The notes beneath the pieces are model-generated. The model saw nothing but the letters and a program-made list of their open reading frames with translations, ran no database searches and was not told the origin of the DNA. From Achromobacter pulmonis (GTDB lineage: Bacteria; Pseudomonadota; Gammaproteobacteria; Burkholderiales; Burkholderiaceae_B), in the NCBI RefSeq assembly GCF_902859765.1, contig NZ_CADIJV010000006.1, positions 62,001 to 126,000 on the forward strand: 64,000 nucleotides of DNA. Direction: 5' to 3'. This document shows positions 63,552-64,000 of the stretch, piece by piece. The position numbers and the translations under genes were made by a program. The stretch's first letter is position 1; each line of letters starts with the position of its first letter.

Positions 63552-64000
63552 CCTGGTCCCGTTCGAGGCAATAACCCAGGCCGCGCACCGTCACGATCTT
63601 CACGCCGCTGGGTTCGAGTTTCTTGCGCAGGCGGTGCACGTAGACTTCGATGGCGTTGGTGCTGACTTCCTCGCCCCATTCGCACAGGTGGTCGACCAAT
63701 TGGGTCTTGCTGACCATGCGGCCGCTGCGCGTCAACAGGATTTCGAGCAGGCTGACCTCGCGCGCGGACAAGTCGAGCGTCTGGTCATCGACCATGGCTA
63801 CGCGCCCGGTCTGGTCGAACACCAGGCGGCCATGCTTGAGCAGCGTGGCGCCGCCGCCGGCGCCGCGCCGGGTCAGAGCGCGCACCCGCGCCTCCAGTTC
63901 GGACAGGGCGAACGGCTTGGCCATGTAGTCGTCGGCGCCCAGGTCCAGCCCCTTGACGCGCTGCTCGATGCTGTCGGCGGCGGTCAGGATCAGGACGGGC
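63529..64000 (-). CDS. OmpR-family response regulator (TctD-like, 5' partial)
   Basis: The frame is open to the window edge, so the N-terminal receiver part is missing. Visible are the end of the receiver domain (LGADDYMAKPFALSELEARV, with the conserved Lys) and a full OmpR-type winged helix (SAREVSLLEILLTRSGRMVSK, then VYVHRLRKKLEPSGVKIVTVRGLGY). It overlaps the kinase gene downstream by 23 bases, forming a two-component operon. It probably regulates the nearby MHS transporter. Confidence 0.92.
   Translation of the reverse strand, partial: PVLILTAADSIEQRVKGLDLGADDYMAKPFALSELEARVRALTRRGAGGGATLLKHGRLVFDQTGRVAMVDDQTLDLSAREVSLLEILLTRSGRMVSKTQLVDHLCEWGEEVSTNAIEVYVHRLRKKLEPSGVKIVTVRGLGYCLERDQGAAYLAS

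Overview
The window is one continuous, gene-dense, high-GC chromosomal segment from a betaproteobacterium. Order and content (nusA-infB-rbfA-truB-typA; rpsF-priB-rpsR-rplI; a 430-residue ATCase; a globin-coupled diguanylate cyclase like BpeGReg; a Bug-type solute-binding protein) point to Alcaligenaceae, most likely Achromobacter or Bordetella. This assignment rests on recalled gene content, not on a search. I see no insertion sequence, prophage or CRISPR array.

Layout. 1-7.6 kb: translation/transcription block nusA (5' end outside the window), infB, rbfA, truB, typA, closed by a strong terminator. 7.7-22.2 kb: mixed metabolic genes: tautomerase and divergent LysR, M20 amidohydrolase, LOG-family protein head-to-head with polA, ZIP transporter, dienelactone hydrolase, Na/Pi cotransporter, sdaA, htpX, EamA exporter, sulfurtransferase. 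22.2-30.0 kb: aminoethylphosphonate locus: a PhnZ-like HD oxygenase and a LysR regulator on the minus strand, divergent from ABC transporter genes, phnX and a FAD oxidoreductase. 30.0-34.8 kb: Rieske oxygenase with repeat-rich upstream DNA, an acyltransferase, a TctC/Bug protein and a divergent IclR regulator broken by an in-frame amber codon. 34.9-39.9 kb: xseB-ispA-dxs, folE2 and a DUF817 membrane protein. 40.0-44.1 kb: rpsF-priB-rpsR-rplI, a kinase-like gene and dnaB. 44.1-55.4 kb: SBF-like transporter, pdxA, small lipoproteins, Lrp regulator, DedA, MocR regulator, initiator tRNA, a flavoprotein and several uncharacterised small genes. 55.5-64 kb: pyrB with an N-terminal HTH-like extension, globin-coupled diguanylate cyclase, rdgC, an MHS-type transporter and a TctD/TctE-like two-component system (regulator cut by the window end).

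How genes work together. The phosphonate locus is a coherent pathway: ABC import of aminoethylphosphonate, oxidation to phosphonoacetaldehyde by the FAD enzyme (no PhnW transaminase is present here), and C-P cleavage by PhnX. The HD oxygenase keeps every PhnZ active-site residue I could place but has no PhnY partner in the window. xseB-ispA-dxs couples DXP and prenyl diphosphate synthesis. The two-component genes and the MHS transporter lie in the same orientation and may form one substrate-responsive unit.

The most interesting non-routine signals are: (1) pyrB encoding an ATCase with an HTH-like extension, whose promoter carries several ACGCA/TGCGT inverted repeats; (2) a 36-bp element with two inverted DnaA-like boxes present twice, 3.7 kb apart, in identical form except for a 5-bp centre; (3) helically phased repeats upstream of a Rieske oxygenase with two possible CxxH ligand pairs; (4) an amber-interrupted IclR regulator beside an intact 23-bp palindrome; (5) a minus-strand small RNA candidate near 59.8 kb; (6) a two-gene operon with a Nif11-like leader domain.
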